From Parasedimentitalea marina (GTDB lineage: Bacteria; Pseudomonadota; Alphaproteobacteria; Rhodobacterales; Rhodobacteraceae), in the NCBI RefSeq assembly GCF_004006175.1, contig NZ_CP033219.1, forward strand, positions 2,976,001 to 3,040,000: DNA of 64,000 nt, written 5' to 3'. Numbering within the stretch: position 1 is the first letter of the stretch; each line of letters begins with the position of its first letter. A program made the translations under genes and the position numbers. Below the pieces are notes generated by a model, which saw only the letters and a program-made list of their open reading frames with translations, was not told the DNA's origin and did no database searches. Below, one piece after another: positions 1 through 7,832 of the stretch.

Positions 1-576
1 GAAGGTATGGAGCACTATGCCCTTGGCATCATGATCCAGTACGAATTTGCGCTGCGCGCCGTGGACGTTCGCGGACAGTGGCTGGAAACAGACGAGACCG
101 AAGGCGGTGTCATACGAAACGGCAAACGGCGGCAGGATGGTCTGACCTGGGACAGGTTCGATGTTGGGCTTACCACCATGACCAAATTGATTTCCAAAAC
201 GAGGAAGTCACTGCCTGCACCCTATGAGTTCAATTTGACAGCTATACCGGAAATCCAATCACAACTCCTGAACATCCGGCCCAATGGACGAATGGGACCT
301 GTGATTCTCGCACAGAGAGGCGGAGGCTTTCCCTATACTTCGAGCGGATGGTCCCAATCCTGGACGAGACTGCGAAAGCAGGAAGGCTTACCCAATGAGC
401 TATGGATGATGGATTTATGAGCCGGAGCCATGACCGAAGCAAAATCTCTTGGGGCCAATCCATATGAGCTGCGCGATGCAGGCCAACACAAGGAAATGTC
501 CACTACAGACAGGTACTCTCGGGGTAGAAGTCAAAGCGCAAACAATGTTGTTCGCCTTCGAAATACTGGCAAGTAG
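1..576 (+). pseudogene. Tyrosine recombinase (integrase), 3' part, broken by an in-frame TGA
   Basis: The reading frame is open from the window edge to TGA at 418-420, then continues in the same frame for 51 more codons to TAG at 574-576. The downstream part reads as a normal integrase C-terminus, with the tyrosine box STTDRYSRG. The stop falls inside the motif MMDL-stop-AGAMTEA, where this family normally has DLRAGA; the missing residue is the catalytic Arg of the HxxR box, and CGA to TGA is a single transition. The gene begins upstream of the window. Its 3' end lies 75 bases from the 3' end of tRNA-His, a typical setting for an old integrated element. Seen directly: the frame and the stop. 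Inferred: loss of function. Confidence 0.82.
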
Positions 577-651
577 CTGGACGCAACATGATCAAACGTT
601 CCAACTTATATTCCAACTCGAAATTGGAAAAATGCTAAGTGATTGTTTTGA

Positions 652-728
652 TGGTACCACCACCCCGGCTCGAACGGGGGACCTCCTGATCCACAATCAG
701 GCGCTCTAACCTACTGAGCTATGGCGGC
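652..728 (-). tRNA. tRNA-His (anticodon GTG)
   Basis: A complete cloverleaf can be drawn on the minus strand: acceptor GCCGCCA pairing with TGGTGGT, D-arm starting GCTCAG, anticodon loop TTGTGGA with anticodon GTG at 692-694, T-arm CCCCG-TTCGAGC-CGGGG, discriminator A73 and an encoded CCA. The base before position 1 is T, so no G-1 is encoded. That fits the known alphaproteobacterial tRNA-His type, which lacks the usual G-1 and has A73. An integrase relic lies just beyond the 3' end. Confidence 0.95.
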
Positions 729-771
729 ACTGAGGGCGATTTAGCTAACCCCCCGGGCAATTGCAAGAGGC

Positions 772-1254
772 TTAGAGCATAACACGCCAGGTTTGTTCGA
801 TCAATTTTGCTCCGAAGGAAAATGCGGGTCGGGATTCGATCAGTTGCCAGCCGAATGCACGATACAGAGATCCACTTGTGCGCTGACTTTGGTAGGTGCG
901 CAGCACCATTTCGCGATATCCGACCTGACGCGCAAACCCCATGCAATCGCGCAGCAAACGCTTGCCCAAGCCCCGCCCGCGCGCCTCTGGGGTCAGCAGG
1001 AACAGCCGTAAACGGGCTATGTCGTCCGTCTCTTTGATGCAGAATATACTGCCAAGACGCCGCGCACCCTGTTTCGCAATCCAGCCTTTTTCACACATAG
1101 GATCATGGGACTTACAAAAATCATGCAGAATCGCCGTGATCACCGGGCCATACGTGGTGTCGAACCCCTCATCGCGTGTATAAAGATCCTGATGGCGTGC
1201 TGCCAACCAGTGCAAATCGCCCGCAACGAATCGGCGTAAACTCACATCAACCAT
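772..1254 (-). CDS. GNAT family N-acetyltransferase
   Basis: A 160-residue protein with the acetyl-CoA binding signature RGRGLGKRLL near residue 95, preceded by a beta strand (RLRLFLLTPEA) and followed by the usual C-terminal half (YREMVLRTYQSQ...LYRAFGW). It should transfer an acetyl group from acetyl-CoA to an amine; the substrate cannot be told from sequence. Length fits a single GNAT domain. It stands alone between tRNA-His and a small conserved gene on the other strand, so context gives no hint about substrate. Confidence 0.85.
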   Translation of the reverse strand: MVDVSLRRFVAGDLHWLAARHQDLYTRDEGFDTTYGPVITAILHDFCKSHDPMCEKGWIAKQGARRLGSIFCIKETDDIARLRLFLLTPEARGRGLGKRLLRDCMGFARQVGYREMVLRTYQSQRTSGSLYRAFGWQLIESRPAFSFGAKLIEQTWRVML

Positions 1255-1342
1255 GTGCTATCAAACCCCGAACCATGCTTGTGTTTCAATGGGGCGCAGG
1301 GTAGCACCAGAAATCAGCCACTAAGGTCTTCAGGAGTGCAAA

Positions 1343-1531
1343 ATGGGTATCAATAGCGAACGCGACATCGAGGCAAACATGCAAATCGGCCCAACCGATG
1401 CCGGTATGGTGCGTCTGTTCATCGAAGCCGGTGGTGTGGAAGTTCCAATGGATTTTGACCCAGAAGAAGCCGAAGAGATCGCCGAAGAGATCCGCGCCGC
1501 CGCCCAGGCCGCCCGTATGGTCAAAGGTTAA
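1343..1531 (+). CDS. Small conserved acidic protein
   Basis: A 62-residue protein starting MGINSERDIEAN, with a central strand-rich part and an acidic helix (DPEEAEEIAEEI) ending in Ala-rich sequence. I recognise this as a short protein widely kept in Rhodobacterales, of unknown function; I believe it belongs to the family DUF6324, though that label is from memory. An AGGAG (1331-1335) precedes the ATG. No partner genes are apparent. Confidence 0.7.
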   Translation: MGINSERDIEANMQIGPTDAGMVRLFIEAGGVEVPMDFDPEEAEEIAEEIRAAAQAARMVKG

Positions 1532-1666
1532 ATCAGACTATCCGGTTAAATTCTGCCCCATTGCGACCTGTCCCACAGCCCAGTTGACGGGCATCATTTG
1601 GGCAGTCCCACTTCTCCCCAAATGTCTCCCGCCCGTCAGTGACCTCCTGCCGGAGGCACACTTCCC

Positions 1667-1708
1667 GTTGGGCCTAGCGCCGCGCCGCAGCGCGGCGCCA
1701 CGCCCAAC
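1667..1708. repeat. Strong GC-rich hairpin in a gene-free stretch (1532-1896)
   Basis: A 7-bp outer stem (GTTGGGC/GCCCAAC) and a 9-bp inner stem (GCGCCGCGC/GCGCGGCGC) are separated by a 3+3 internal loop and closed by a CGCA loop. It lies downstream of the small gene ending at 1531 and could act as its terminator or belong to a REP-like family. There is no T-run. I see nothing else in the 365 bases between the two flanking genes. Confidence 0.55.
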
Positions 1709-1896
1709 ACCACCGGGACGATCAACGCAGTTGATGGACCAAGCGGCGGCGGGAGTGCATTGAGGCGTCGCTGATCGGCAAGGTTACCGCCGAACCATCC
1801 GTTTATGAAAACTCAGCGCGATTTGATGTCCAATCCCCCAGGTAACTGTACCTGCAGCCGCTCCTCAGTCTCAACTTGATGTGAGGACCCAGACCG

Positions 1897-2391
1897 GTGC
1901 ACATTGTCGCGATGAAACATCGCAAGAAACCACTCTACCGGTCTGTAAATACCAGAACTCGTAATGTTCGTCACGGGTCGGGATCAAAGTCTAAATGGGA
2001 GCGCAATACGAAGGCATCGGCACAAAATCAGTCTGCCCAGCAGTCGATGCATTCTGGCCAACGTCACGGGTTTGACTACACACCACTTTTTAAATTCCTG
2101 CTGTCCCGAGTGGGTAAAGACTGGAACGACGTGCACAGCGAGGCTGTTTCGAGACTGGATCACGAAGATCCCATACACTGGATGGTTGCGCCAAATCTGT
2201 CCAAAGGGCGCCGTTTTTTCCGGGCTGGCGAAAGTTCATATTTCAGTGGACTATATGTTGATGACAGCAATATTTTGGCACTTGTCGATCCCGAAATCAC
2301 ACCTGATACCATGCAGCCCTATTGTTCATGCTGTACCCATACGTTGAATGGTGTTCTTCTATCGACACCCTATCCAGGCGATTCAATATAG
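1897..2391 (+). CDS. Conserved hypothetical protein with C-terminal CxCC motif
   Basis: A 164-residue protein: a basic N-terminal segment (MKHRKKPLYRSVNTRTRNV), a low-complexity linker rich in Ser/Gln, then a globular part with GFDYTPLFKFLLSRVG and SSYFSGLYVDD, and a C-terminal PYCSCCTHTLNGV. The Cys-x-Cys-Cys-x-His cluster could bind a metal, probably zinc; that is inference. I recall similar proteins of unknown function scattered across bacteria. The start may be GTG 1897 (GAGGAC 10 bases upstream) or ATG 1912, which has no clear ribosome binding site. Confidence 0.65.
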   Translation: MHIVAMKHRKKPLYRSVNTRTRNVRHGSGSKSKWERNTKASAQNQSAQQSMHSGQRHGFDYTPLFKFLLSRVGKDWNDVHSEAVSRLDHEDPIHWMVAPNLSKGRRFFRAGESSYFSGLYVDDSNILALVDPEITPDTMQPYCSCCTHTLNGVLLSTPYPGDSI

Positions 2392-2415
2392 AGCGGTCGG
2401 AACAAAAACGTCACT

Positions 2416-2910
2416 TTACGCCCTATCATTTTCCTCGCCGGCACTGTGGAGCATTCCGCCAGCCTGCCCAGGGCGTGGATCGCGCAGGCTGTGCAGGCGA
2501 CGCGCGGTGTCGCGGGCAAATTTCAGGGTCAGTTTCTTACGACGCGCTGCTGCCAGTTTGTCCTCAGGTGCCATCCGGATGATTTCGGCGTCATAGGCAT
2601 CGGCGATGATCAGACCGGTGTCGTCGGGCAGCAGGTCGGTCGGAAATTCGGTATCTACGGCCCAGAAATAGCGGTCGCACCACTCTAGATAGCCCTGCCA
2701 TTTACCGTCGGATTGGAAATCTGCACGGCTGGATTTGCATTCGATCACCCATAGCTCTCCCTTGGGGCCCAGTGCCATCACATCCACCCGCAGCCCGCGC
2801 ATGGGCACGAATTCCTCCAGTGACGCATAGCCAAGACTGCGCAAATAGCGGGCCACGCCGCGGGCCAGTTTTTGCCCGGGTTGAAGGTTGGGTTGAAGGT
2901 TGGGTGTCAT
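2416..2910 (-). CDS. mmcB: MmcB family DNA repair protein
   Basis: A protein of about 164 residues with a PD-(D/E)XK nuclease-like core: RGLRVDVMALGPKGELWVIECKSS supplies the Asp and the Glu-x-Lys, followed by DFQSDGKWQGYLEWCDRYFWAV. This is the MmcB family, known in Caulobacter as an SOS-induced factor needed for mitomycin C resistance. An upstream ATG at 2928 also exists but lies inside the LexA box described at 2923-2937, so I prefer ATG 2910. It is divergent from the ArsR-type gene at 3022. Confidence 0.85.
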   Translation of the reverse strand: MTPNLQPNLQPGQKLARGVARYLRSLGYASLEEFVPMRGLRVDVMALGPKGELWVIECKSSRADFQSDGKWQGYLEWCDRYFWAVDTEFPTDLLPDDTGLIIADAYDAEIIRMAPEDKLAAARRKKLTLKFARDTARRLHSLRDPRPGQAGGMLHSAGEENDRA

Positions 2911-2922
2911 GGGCTTCAGTGT

Positions 2923-2937
2923 GAACATTTAGCGAAC
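2923..2937 (-). promoter_or_regulatory. SOS (LexA) box upstream of mmcB
   Basis: On the minus strand the sequence is GTTC-GCTAAAT-GTTC, an exact match to the alphaproteobacterial LexA operator GTTC-N7-GTTC. It ends 13 bases before the preferred mmcB start. LexA repression of mmcB is established in Caulobacter; the same control here is inferred from the site. Confidence 0.8.
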
Positions 2938-2960
2938 ATTTGGCAAGATGCGATCTCTCC

Positions 2961-3011
2961 TTGACATGAAACCTTTTGGTGTCGTATTAATGAAACCATT
3001 CGGTATCATAT
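2961..3011 (+). promoter_or_regulatory. Promoter with tandem operator for the ArsR/SRPBCC operon
   Basis: A perfect -35 box TTGACA (2961-2966) is followed after 18 bases by TATTAA (2985-2990). Two near-identical 22-bp units, ATGAAACC-x-TT-x-GGT-x-TC-x-TAT, sit at 2966-2987 and 2990-3011. Each holds an ACC-N4-GGT dyad and together they cover the promoter. Such a layout fits autorepression by the ArsR-type product encoded directly downstream. Confidence 0.7.
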
Positions 3012-3021
3012 GGAGGAGACA

Positions 3022-3342
3022 ATGATCCACCAACCCCAATCCGCCTTTCGTGCTCTGTCTGATCCGACACGGCGCGACATACTGCGCCTGCTGACCCAGC
3101 AGGACATGACCATTGCCGAGGTCACAGACCAGTTCGACATCACCCGGCCCGCGGTCAAAAAGCATCTCACCATCCTGCAGGAGGGCAACCTGATCCAGGT
3201 TCAGGCCAAGGGCCGCGAAAGGGTCAATTCGCTGAACCCCGCAGGAATGGCGCCCGTGCTCGACTGGTTAGAATACTTCAATACCTTCTGGGACGACCGC
3301 CTAAGCAGTTTGAAAACAATAATTGAAAAGGACACCAAATGA
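3022..3342 (+). CDS. ArsR/SmtB family winged-helix repressor
   Basis: A 106-residue winged-helix regulator: FRALSDPTRRDILRLL, then TIAEVTDQFDITRPAVKKHLTIL as the recognition helices, then the wing. No Cys pairs typical of metal sensors are present, so it probably belongs to the non-metal ArsR group that is paired with SRPBCC proteins. ATG 3022 is preferred over ATG 3010 because GGAGGAG lies just before it. The stop overlaps the next gene by four bases (ATGA), so the two are translationally coupled. It likely represses its own operon through the tandem operator at 2966-3011. Confidence 0.9.
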   Translation: MIHQPQSAFRALSDPTRRDILRLLTQQDMTIAEVTDQFDITRPAVKKHLTILQEGNLIQVQAKGRERVNSLNPAGMAPVLDWLEYFNTFWDDRLSSLKTIIEKDTK

Positions 3343-3761
3343 ACGATCTGACGCTGAACAAATCCATTTACCTGAAGGCCGAGCCTGCGAATGTCTGGGC
3401 CTACCTGACCGAGCCTGACAAACTGGCACTGTGGTTTCACGCCCCCAAAGAGCCACTGCAAGAGGGCGCACCGCTGGCGATGTATGGCACTGAGAGTGGC
3501 GACAAGCTGATTTGGGGAGAGGTCAAGGTGGCGCAAAAGCCCAAATATCTGGAATATACCTTTACGGTCAAACCCATGGGCGATGCGGTCAGTCTGGTGA
3601 AGTGGACATTGACCCCTGTCGCTGGTGGTACCCGGCTGGAACTAGAGCACAGCGGATTGCCGCAGCATGTGGAGGCCTTTGATCTCTTGCTGGCGCTCGA
3701 CAAAGGTTGGGACGATCACATTGCACGGATGCGGGCCTCGCTGCACGAAGTTGCCAGCTGA
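3339..3761 (+). CDS. SRPBCC (AHSA1-like) domain protein
   Basis: A 140-residue helix-grip fold protein: KSIYLKAEPANVWAYLTEPDKLALWF at the N-terminus and GGTRLELEHSGLP followed by GWDDHIARMRASL at the C-terminus are typical of the Activator of Hsp90 ATPase homologue 1-like group. These proteins have a ligand cavity but rarely a known ligand. The four-base overlap with the ArsR gene is the common arrangement for this pair, in which the repressor and the SRPBCC protein respond to one unidentified signal. Confidence 0.88.
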   Translation: MNDLTLNKSIYLKAEPANVWAYLTEPDKLALWFHAPKEPLQEGAPLAMYGTESGDKLIWGEVKVAQKPKYLEYTFTVKPMGDAVSLVKWTLTPVAGGTRLELEHSGLPQHVEAFDLLLALDKGWDDHIARMRASLHEVAS

Positions 3762-4089
3762 CCCCTTGCCGTAGCCCCCGTCAGCGCCTAAATAGGGGCG
3801 TGGCGGGTTCTGCCCCTCTCGTGACAGACAAGCATTCCAGTGGCCTTAAGCATTTCCAAGGGAGCTGGCTCTGTTCGGATCCTGGTCCGATTACCTGGCG
3901 CCCACCTGTACATACAGGTCCTCGGGAATCAAATGTCTGACGGTTGAACTTTGGTGGTCCCGCCACACTATCACGCTAAAACAGCCCCTTGCTGGGGACG
4001 ATTGATTCTTGAATATTCGATAAAATAAAATAAAGATTCACTGAATTGAAATAATAATCCGTCAGTTTGACCTCTCAGGAGGTCTCAAG
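3762..4089. other. Intergenic stretch without a gene
   Basis: About 330 bases between the SRPBCC gene and the Hint-domain gene. The last 70 bases are AT-rich (runs of AAATAAAATAAAG) and should hold the promoter of the Hint gene; CAGGAGG at 4076-4082 is its ribosome binding site. I see no convincing ORF or RNA. Confidence 0.5.
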
Positions 4090-5142
4090 ATGTCGATTTT
4101 TACGTTCACACCACCAGACTATGAATTCGCTGCATCCAGTGGAACCAATGTCAATTTTGACTCGTACTATAGCACCTTCGACTATCCTCCGAATTCAACA
4201 TCCAATTTAACGATCACTTCTAACATGGGTGACGACAACCCAGCTTTGTTTGAAGTGGGCGAAACTTATGATCTGACTTGGGGCGGTAACGGTGGTGGCA
4301 CTATGGAAGATGCCACGATCATTCGCAGCGATTACCTAGGCACAGAACAAGGCGCCATTGTTTTCGAAGGGATCAATTCAAGTTCTGGCGAGCTGTATCA
4401 GATGGTATGGACGCCGAATTTTGATCTGGAGCAATGGTTTTGGGATAATGGCGGCGCTTCGAACCCACCCGGTTTTTATACATCTGAACAAGATGCCGAT
4501 AGCTACCTATATCCCTGCTTTGCCGCCGGAACATGTCTCAGAACCCCTGGTGGGCTAATGCGCGTGGATGATCTGCAGCCCGGACATATGGTAACAACGC
4601 TGGACAATGGTCCGCAAGAAATACTGTGGATGGGCAAGCGGACTATTCTGGGTGTGGGTAAGTCTGCGCCCGTTGTGATCAACCCGGGTCTGCTCGGCAA
4701 TGAACGAACGTTAGTCGTTTCCCAGCACCACAGAGTAATGCTCAACTCAATACAGGCCGATCTGAATTTTGGCGAACATGAAGTCTGGGTTCCAGCCAAA
4801 TCCCTGACTAACAGTGGGGAAATCTACACCGAAAACCGAAAATCGGTGACGTATTACCATCTATTGTTGGCGCAGCACGAGGTCTTGTTTGCAGACGGGC
4901 TTGCGGCCGAGAGCCTGTTTCTTGGTGATGTAAGCAAAGGATTGCTTGGTCTGCAGGCAAAGAAAGAAATCGCTCAGATTGTCCCGGCAGCACAAAAAAT
5001 GCACAGCTCTCGCCTGATGCTGACCAAAACCGAAGCGACGTTCCTGGCTTTGGCTATGGGGATCAGAAAACACATCCCACAACCGGCTGCCAGAGCCCCA
5101 AAGATAATACAACGCGCGCAGGTCAAAAAAAGAGCGGCATAG
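4090..5142 (+). CDS. Hint-domain (hedgehog/intein-like) protein, probably secreted
   Basis: A 350-residue protein. Residues 1-140 form an acidic, Ser/Thr/Asn-rich region without a signal peptide. At about residue 142 a Hint domain starts with PCFAAGTCLRTPGGLMRVDDLQPG, continues with DNGPQEILWMGKRT and VVSQHHRVML, and runs to LLAQHEVLFADGLAAESL. This Hint_2 type is frequent in Rhodobacterales, often on proteins exported by type I systems. The Cys of FAAGTC would be the self-processing nucleophile. Whether it cleaves or only stays attached is unknown. No transporter genes are nearby. Confidence 0.8.
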   Translation: MSIFTFTPPDYEFAASSGTNVNFDSYYSTFDYPPNSTSNLTITSNMGDDNPALFEVGETYDLTWGGNGGGTMEDATIIRSDYLGTEQGAIVFEGINSSSGELYQMVWTPNFDLEQWFWDNGGASNPPGFYTSEQDADSYLYPCFAAGTCLRTPGGLMRVDDLQPGHMVTTLDNGPQEILWMGKRTILGVGKSAPVVINPGLLGNERTLVVSQHHRVMLNSIQADLNFGEHEVWVPAKSLTNSGEIYTENRKSVTYYHLLLAQHEVLFADGLAAESLFLGDVSKGLLGLQAKKEIAQIVPAAQKMHSSRLMLTKTEATFLALAMGIRKHIPQPAARAPKIIQRAQVKKRAA

Positions 5143-5207
5143 CGTCCCGTCAATCTGACACTTTGCTCGCTCAGATCAAATTGTCTCTGGCTTACGCAAC
5201 ACCCGAA

Positions 5208-5534
5208 TTAGCGGCCGCGAAATTGCTGCCGCTTGCCGTCAGATGATTTAACCGGCACCGGGATCGCCAGAAACTCAGGCGTAGCCGGAGTGCCGCCACG
5301 CGGGCCGTCTTCATCTTCAGCCAGCGCCATAACCGCCCAGCCAAACTGGACGCCGGCAAACACAATCCCGTTCATGAACCACAGGATAGACAGGGCCAGC
5401 AGACCGGTTTCACTGGTGCTGACCAGATGCCACAGGCCCATGACGTTGAACCACAACAGCATCGCCACAAAAGCCGCAGCAATCGCAAAACCGATCAACA
5501 CGTTCCGGATATAGAGCTGTATCAGTTTGGGCAT
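5208..5534 (-). CDS. Small two-TM membrane protein
   Basis: A 108-residue protein, start ATG 5534 with GGAGAC just upstream. Two hydrophobic helices are visible (LIGFAIAAAFVAMLLWF and LLALSILWFMNGIVFAGVQF), followed by a short polar tail (EDEDGPRGGTPATPEF). I recognise it only as a conserved-looking inner-membrane protein of Rhodobacterales type; no function can be assigned. It is convergent with the Hint gene and divergent from the cyclase. Confidence 0.65.
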   Translation of the reverse strand: MPKLIQLYIRNVLIGFAIAAAFVAMLLWFNVMGLWHLVSTSETGLLALSILWFMNGIVFAGVQFGWAVMALAEDEDGPRGGTPATPEFLAIPVPVKSSDGKRQQFRGR

Positions 5535-5764
5535 GAACGGTGTCTCCTTTGATTTCGGCCATAGCCTAGCACTATCTTCGCAAGGGTCCAGCACCTTCGG
5601 ATCCTCCGACGGAATATGTCGCACCCGACGTTATACTTGTGGCTCAGGCGGGTAGATTTGCGCTTAAGCGTATCAAAATTGGGCATTTTGTGGTTTTTAT
5701 CCAGACAAAATGCCTGTGCGAAAGAAACACCGCAGCCGCGGCTAGATCAAAAGAGAGACACTTT

Positions 5765-7306
5765 GTGAAACATATCAGCCAGGTGCTTCTCAAACATCCG
5801 CAACTTATTCCAGTCCTGGTGATCATCGCTGTTTTGGCCCTGCCCCTGGCCGTTTGGCGCGACGTCATGGCTGTCACGGATCAAAGTATCCGCAAGCAAA
5901 CGACGGCGCTCGACAAAGTCATGACCACTTTGCGGAGCTATTATTCACAAAATGTCATAGCCAACCTGTCGTCAGAGGTGCAAACGGTCGCAAGCCACGA
6001 CTATCACGACATTGAAGGCGCAATTCCAATCCCGGCTACGCTGGCAATTGAACTGGGAGAGCTGATCAATGCGACCCAGAGCGATGGCGGGTTTAATGTT
6101 GAATATCGCTTTGTCTCGGACCTGCCGTTTCTTAGCCGCAAACCATTTGATTTAACGGCCGGGGAAAGCCGCGCCCTGACGGAATTTCGCAATGGTTTTC
6201 CCGAGGACCACATGTTTCTTAAGGCAGACAACAGCCCCTTGGATCATGCCATTTCCATGGTCACACCGGTGATCATGGAGGACAGCTGTGTGGCCTGTCA
6301 CAATACCCATCCCGACAGTCCCAAGACGGATTGGCAAACCGGCGATATACGCGGATTACAGTCTTTCACCGTCCGTCAGCCAATATTTTCAAACCTTCTG
6401 ACATTCAAATACCTGATCCTTTATATGATCGCAGCGGGAACATTCGGCATTTTGTTTTCGCGCCATCAATTGCGGGTCGCGTCTAAGTTAAAGATCCAAG
6501 GAGAAGAGCTGACAGAGAATAACGAATTCCTGGCTGGGGTTTCGATGAAGATCTCGCGCTATCTGTCACCACAGGTTTACAAATCGATATTCTCGGGTGA
6601 GAGAGACGCCTCAATTTCGACTGAACGTAAGAAACTGACGGTGTTTTTCTCGGACATCAAGGATTTCACCCAGACGACAGAAAGCCTGCAACCCGAAGAA
6701 CTGACGGCACTGCTGAACTCATATTTCACCGAAATGTCAGCCATAGCCGAACGACACGGGGCCACGATCGACAAATTCATCGGCGACGCCATTGTCGCGT
6801 TCTTTGGCGACCCGGATAGCAAAGGTACCACCGAAGACGCCCGCGCCTGTGTTCGCATGGCGCTGGAAATGCAAGAGCGCCTTGGCGAATTGGCGGGCGA
6901 GTGGCGGGCAAAAGGCATAGAGCACCCCTTTCGCGCCCGCATAGGCATCAATACCGGGTATTGTAATGTCGGCAACTTTGGCTCTGAGCTGCGGATGGAC
7001 TACACCATCATCGGGGCCGAGGCGAACCTCGCAGCACGGCTGGAGGCCTCGGCTGAACCGGGCGGCATTGTGATGAGTTATGAAACCTATGCACATGTGC
7101 GCGACATCGTAACCGCGCGCCAGTTGCCGCCAATGCGGTTCAAAGGCATCGCCCGTGAAGTGGTGCCTTATGTGATTGATCCCGGCCGCAACAGCCTGCC
7201 AGCCAGCGAGGTCAGCCGCGATGGCAACAGGGTCACTGTTCATCTGGAACGCCTGGACGAGGTATCTCGGGCCAGGTTGCAGCAGATACTGGATGATCAG
7301 GCCTAG
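5765..7306 (+). CDS. Adenylate cyclase with heme c-type Tll0287-like sensor domain
   Basis: About 513 residues from GTG 5765 (AGAGAGAC upstream); the frame is open further back to 5639. One TM helix (IPVLVIIAVLALPLAV), a periplasmic Tll0287-like (DUF3365) domain with a heme-attachment motif CVACH near residue 180, a second TM helix, then a class III cyclase domain. The catalytic set is present: FFSDIKDFT (metal Asp), DKFIGDA (adenine Lys and second Asp), MDYTIIG (adenine Asp) and NLAARLE (transition-state Arg), so ATP rather than GTP is the likely substrate. Redox or ligand state of a periplasmic heme would set cAMP in the cytoplasm. The same sensor type occurs in the kinase at 60758. Confidence 0.87.
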   Translation: MKHISQVLLKHPQLIPVLVIIAVLALPLAVWRDVMAVTDQSIRKQTTALDKVMTTLRSYYSQNVIANLSSEVQTVASHDYHDIEGAIPIPATLAIELGELINATQSDGGFNVEYRFVSDLPFLSRKPFDLTAGESRALTEFRNGFPEDHMFLKADNSPLDHAISMVTPVIMEDSCVACHNTHPDSPKTDWQTGDIRGLQSFTVRQPIFSNLLTFKYLILYMIAAGTFGILFSRHQLRVASKLKIQGEELTENNEFLAGVSMKISRYLSPQVYKSIFSGERDASISTERKKLTVFFSDIKDFTQTTESLQPEELTALLNSYFTEMSAIAERHGATIDKFIGDAIVAFFGDPDSKGTTEDARACVRMALEMQERLGELAGEWRAKGIEHPFRARIGINTGYCNVGNFGSELRMDYTIIGAEANLAARLEASAEPGGIVMSYETYAHVRDIVTARQLPPMRFKGIAREVVPYVIDPGRNSLPASEVSRDGNRVTVHLERLDEVSRARLQQILDDQA

Positions 7307-7311
7307 ATGCA

Positions 7312-7331
7312 GGTGCGTGCAAGCACGCACC
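7312..7331. terminator. Hairpin between convergent genes
   Basis: A perfect 8-bp stem, GGTGCGTG-CAAG-CACGCACC, lies in the 34-base gap between the cyclase stop and the nusB stop. It could end transcription from both sides. No T-run follows on either strand, so the mechanism is uncertain. Confidence 0.5.
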
Positions 7332-7340
7332 GCTGGTTGA

Positions 7341-7832
7341 TCAGAACGCCTCGGGCTTGGCCTCATGGGCCATGTGGTCCAGCACCGCGTTGACAAATTT
7401 TGGCTCTTTGCCGTCCGGGAAGAAGGCCCGGGCGATATCAACGTATTCGCTAATCACCACCTTTGGCGGGGTGTCGGACTGGGTCAGCTCGGCACCGGCG
7501 GACCGGAACAATCCACGCAGGGTTGGGTCGATCCGCGAGATCGGCCATTTGGCCACCAGGGCACGATCCGTCATCTGGTCGATCACTGCCTGATGGTTGA
7601 CGGCATCCTCTAGCAGCTTGCGAAACAGCGCTGCATTGCCTTCGGCCATTTCATCGCCGTCATAGGTGGCCCCAAAACGGTGGTCGAGAAACTCGACGAT
7701 CACCGCGTCAAAGGTCTGGCCGCTGTGTTCCATCTGGAACAGCGCCTGCACCGCGTAAAGCCGCGCCGCAGATTTCTTCTGACGTTTCTGAAGGCCCTTG
7801 TTGGGGGCGCCACCATTGCTGTCCGTGCTCAT
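7341..7832 (-). CDS. nusB: Transcription antitermination factor NusB
   Basis: A 163-residue protein with the NusB helical core: SAARLYAVQALFQMEHSG at the N-terminus, then TDRALVAKWPISRIDPTLRGLFRSAGAEL and PPKVVISEYVDIARAFFPDGKEPKFVNAVLDHMA, the classic signature. NusB with NusE (S10) binds boxA RNA in rRNA antitermination. Start ATG 7832 overlaps the ribH stop by four bases; the longer frame to 7919 lies inside ribH. The order ribB-ribH-nusB is the usual alphaproteobacterial arrangement. Confidence 0.95.
   Translation of the reverse strand: MSTDSNGGAPNKGLQKRQKKSAARLYAVQALFQMEHSGQTFDAVIVEFLDHRFGATYDGDEMAEGNAALFRKLLEDAVNHQAVIDQMTDRALVAKWPISRIDPTLRGLFRSAGAELTQSDTPPKVVISEYVDIARAFFPDGKEPKFVNAVLDHMAHEAKPEAF

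Noticed and set aside
418..420. Recoding of UGA in the integrase (selenocysteine or readthrough)
   Set aside because: The position is normally Arg, no SECIS-like hairpin was seen, and CGA to TGA is a simple point mutation.
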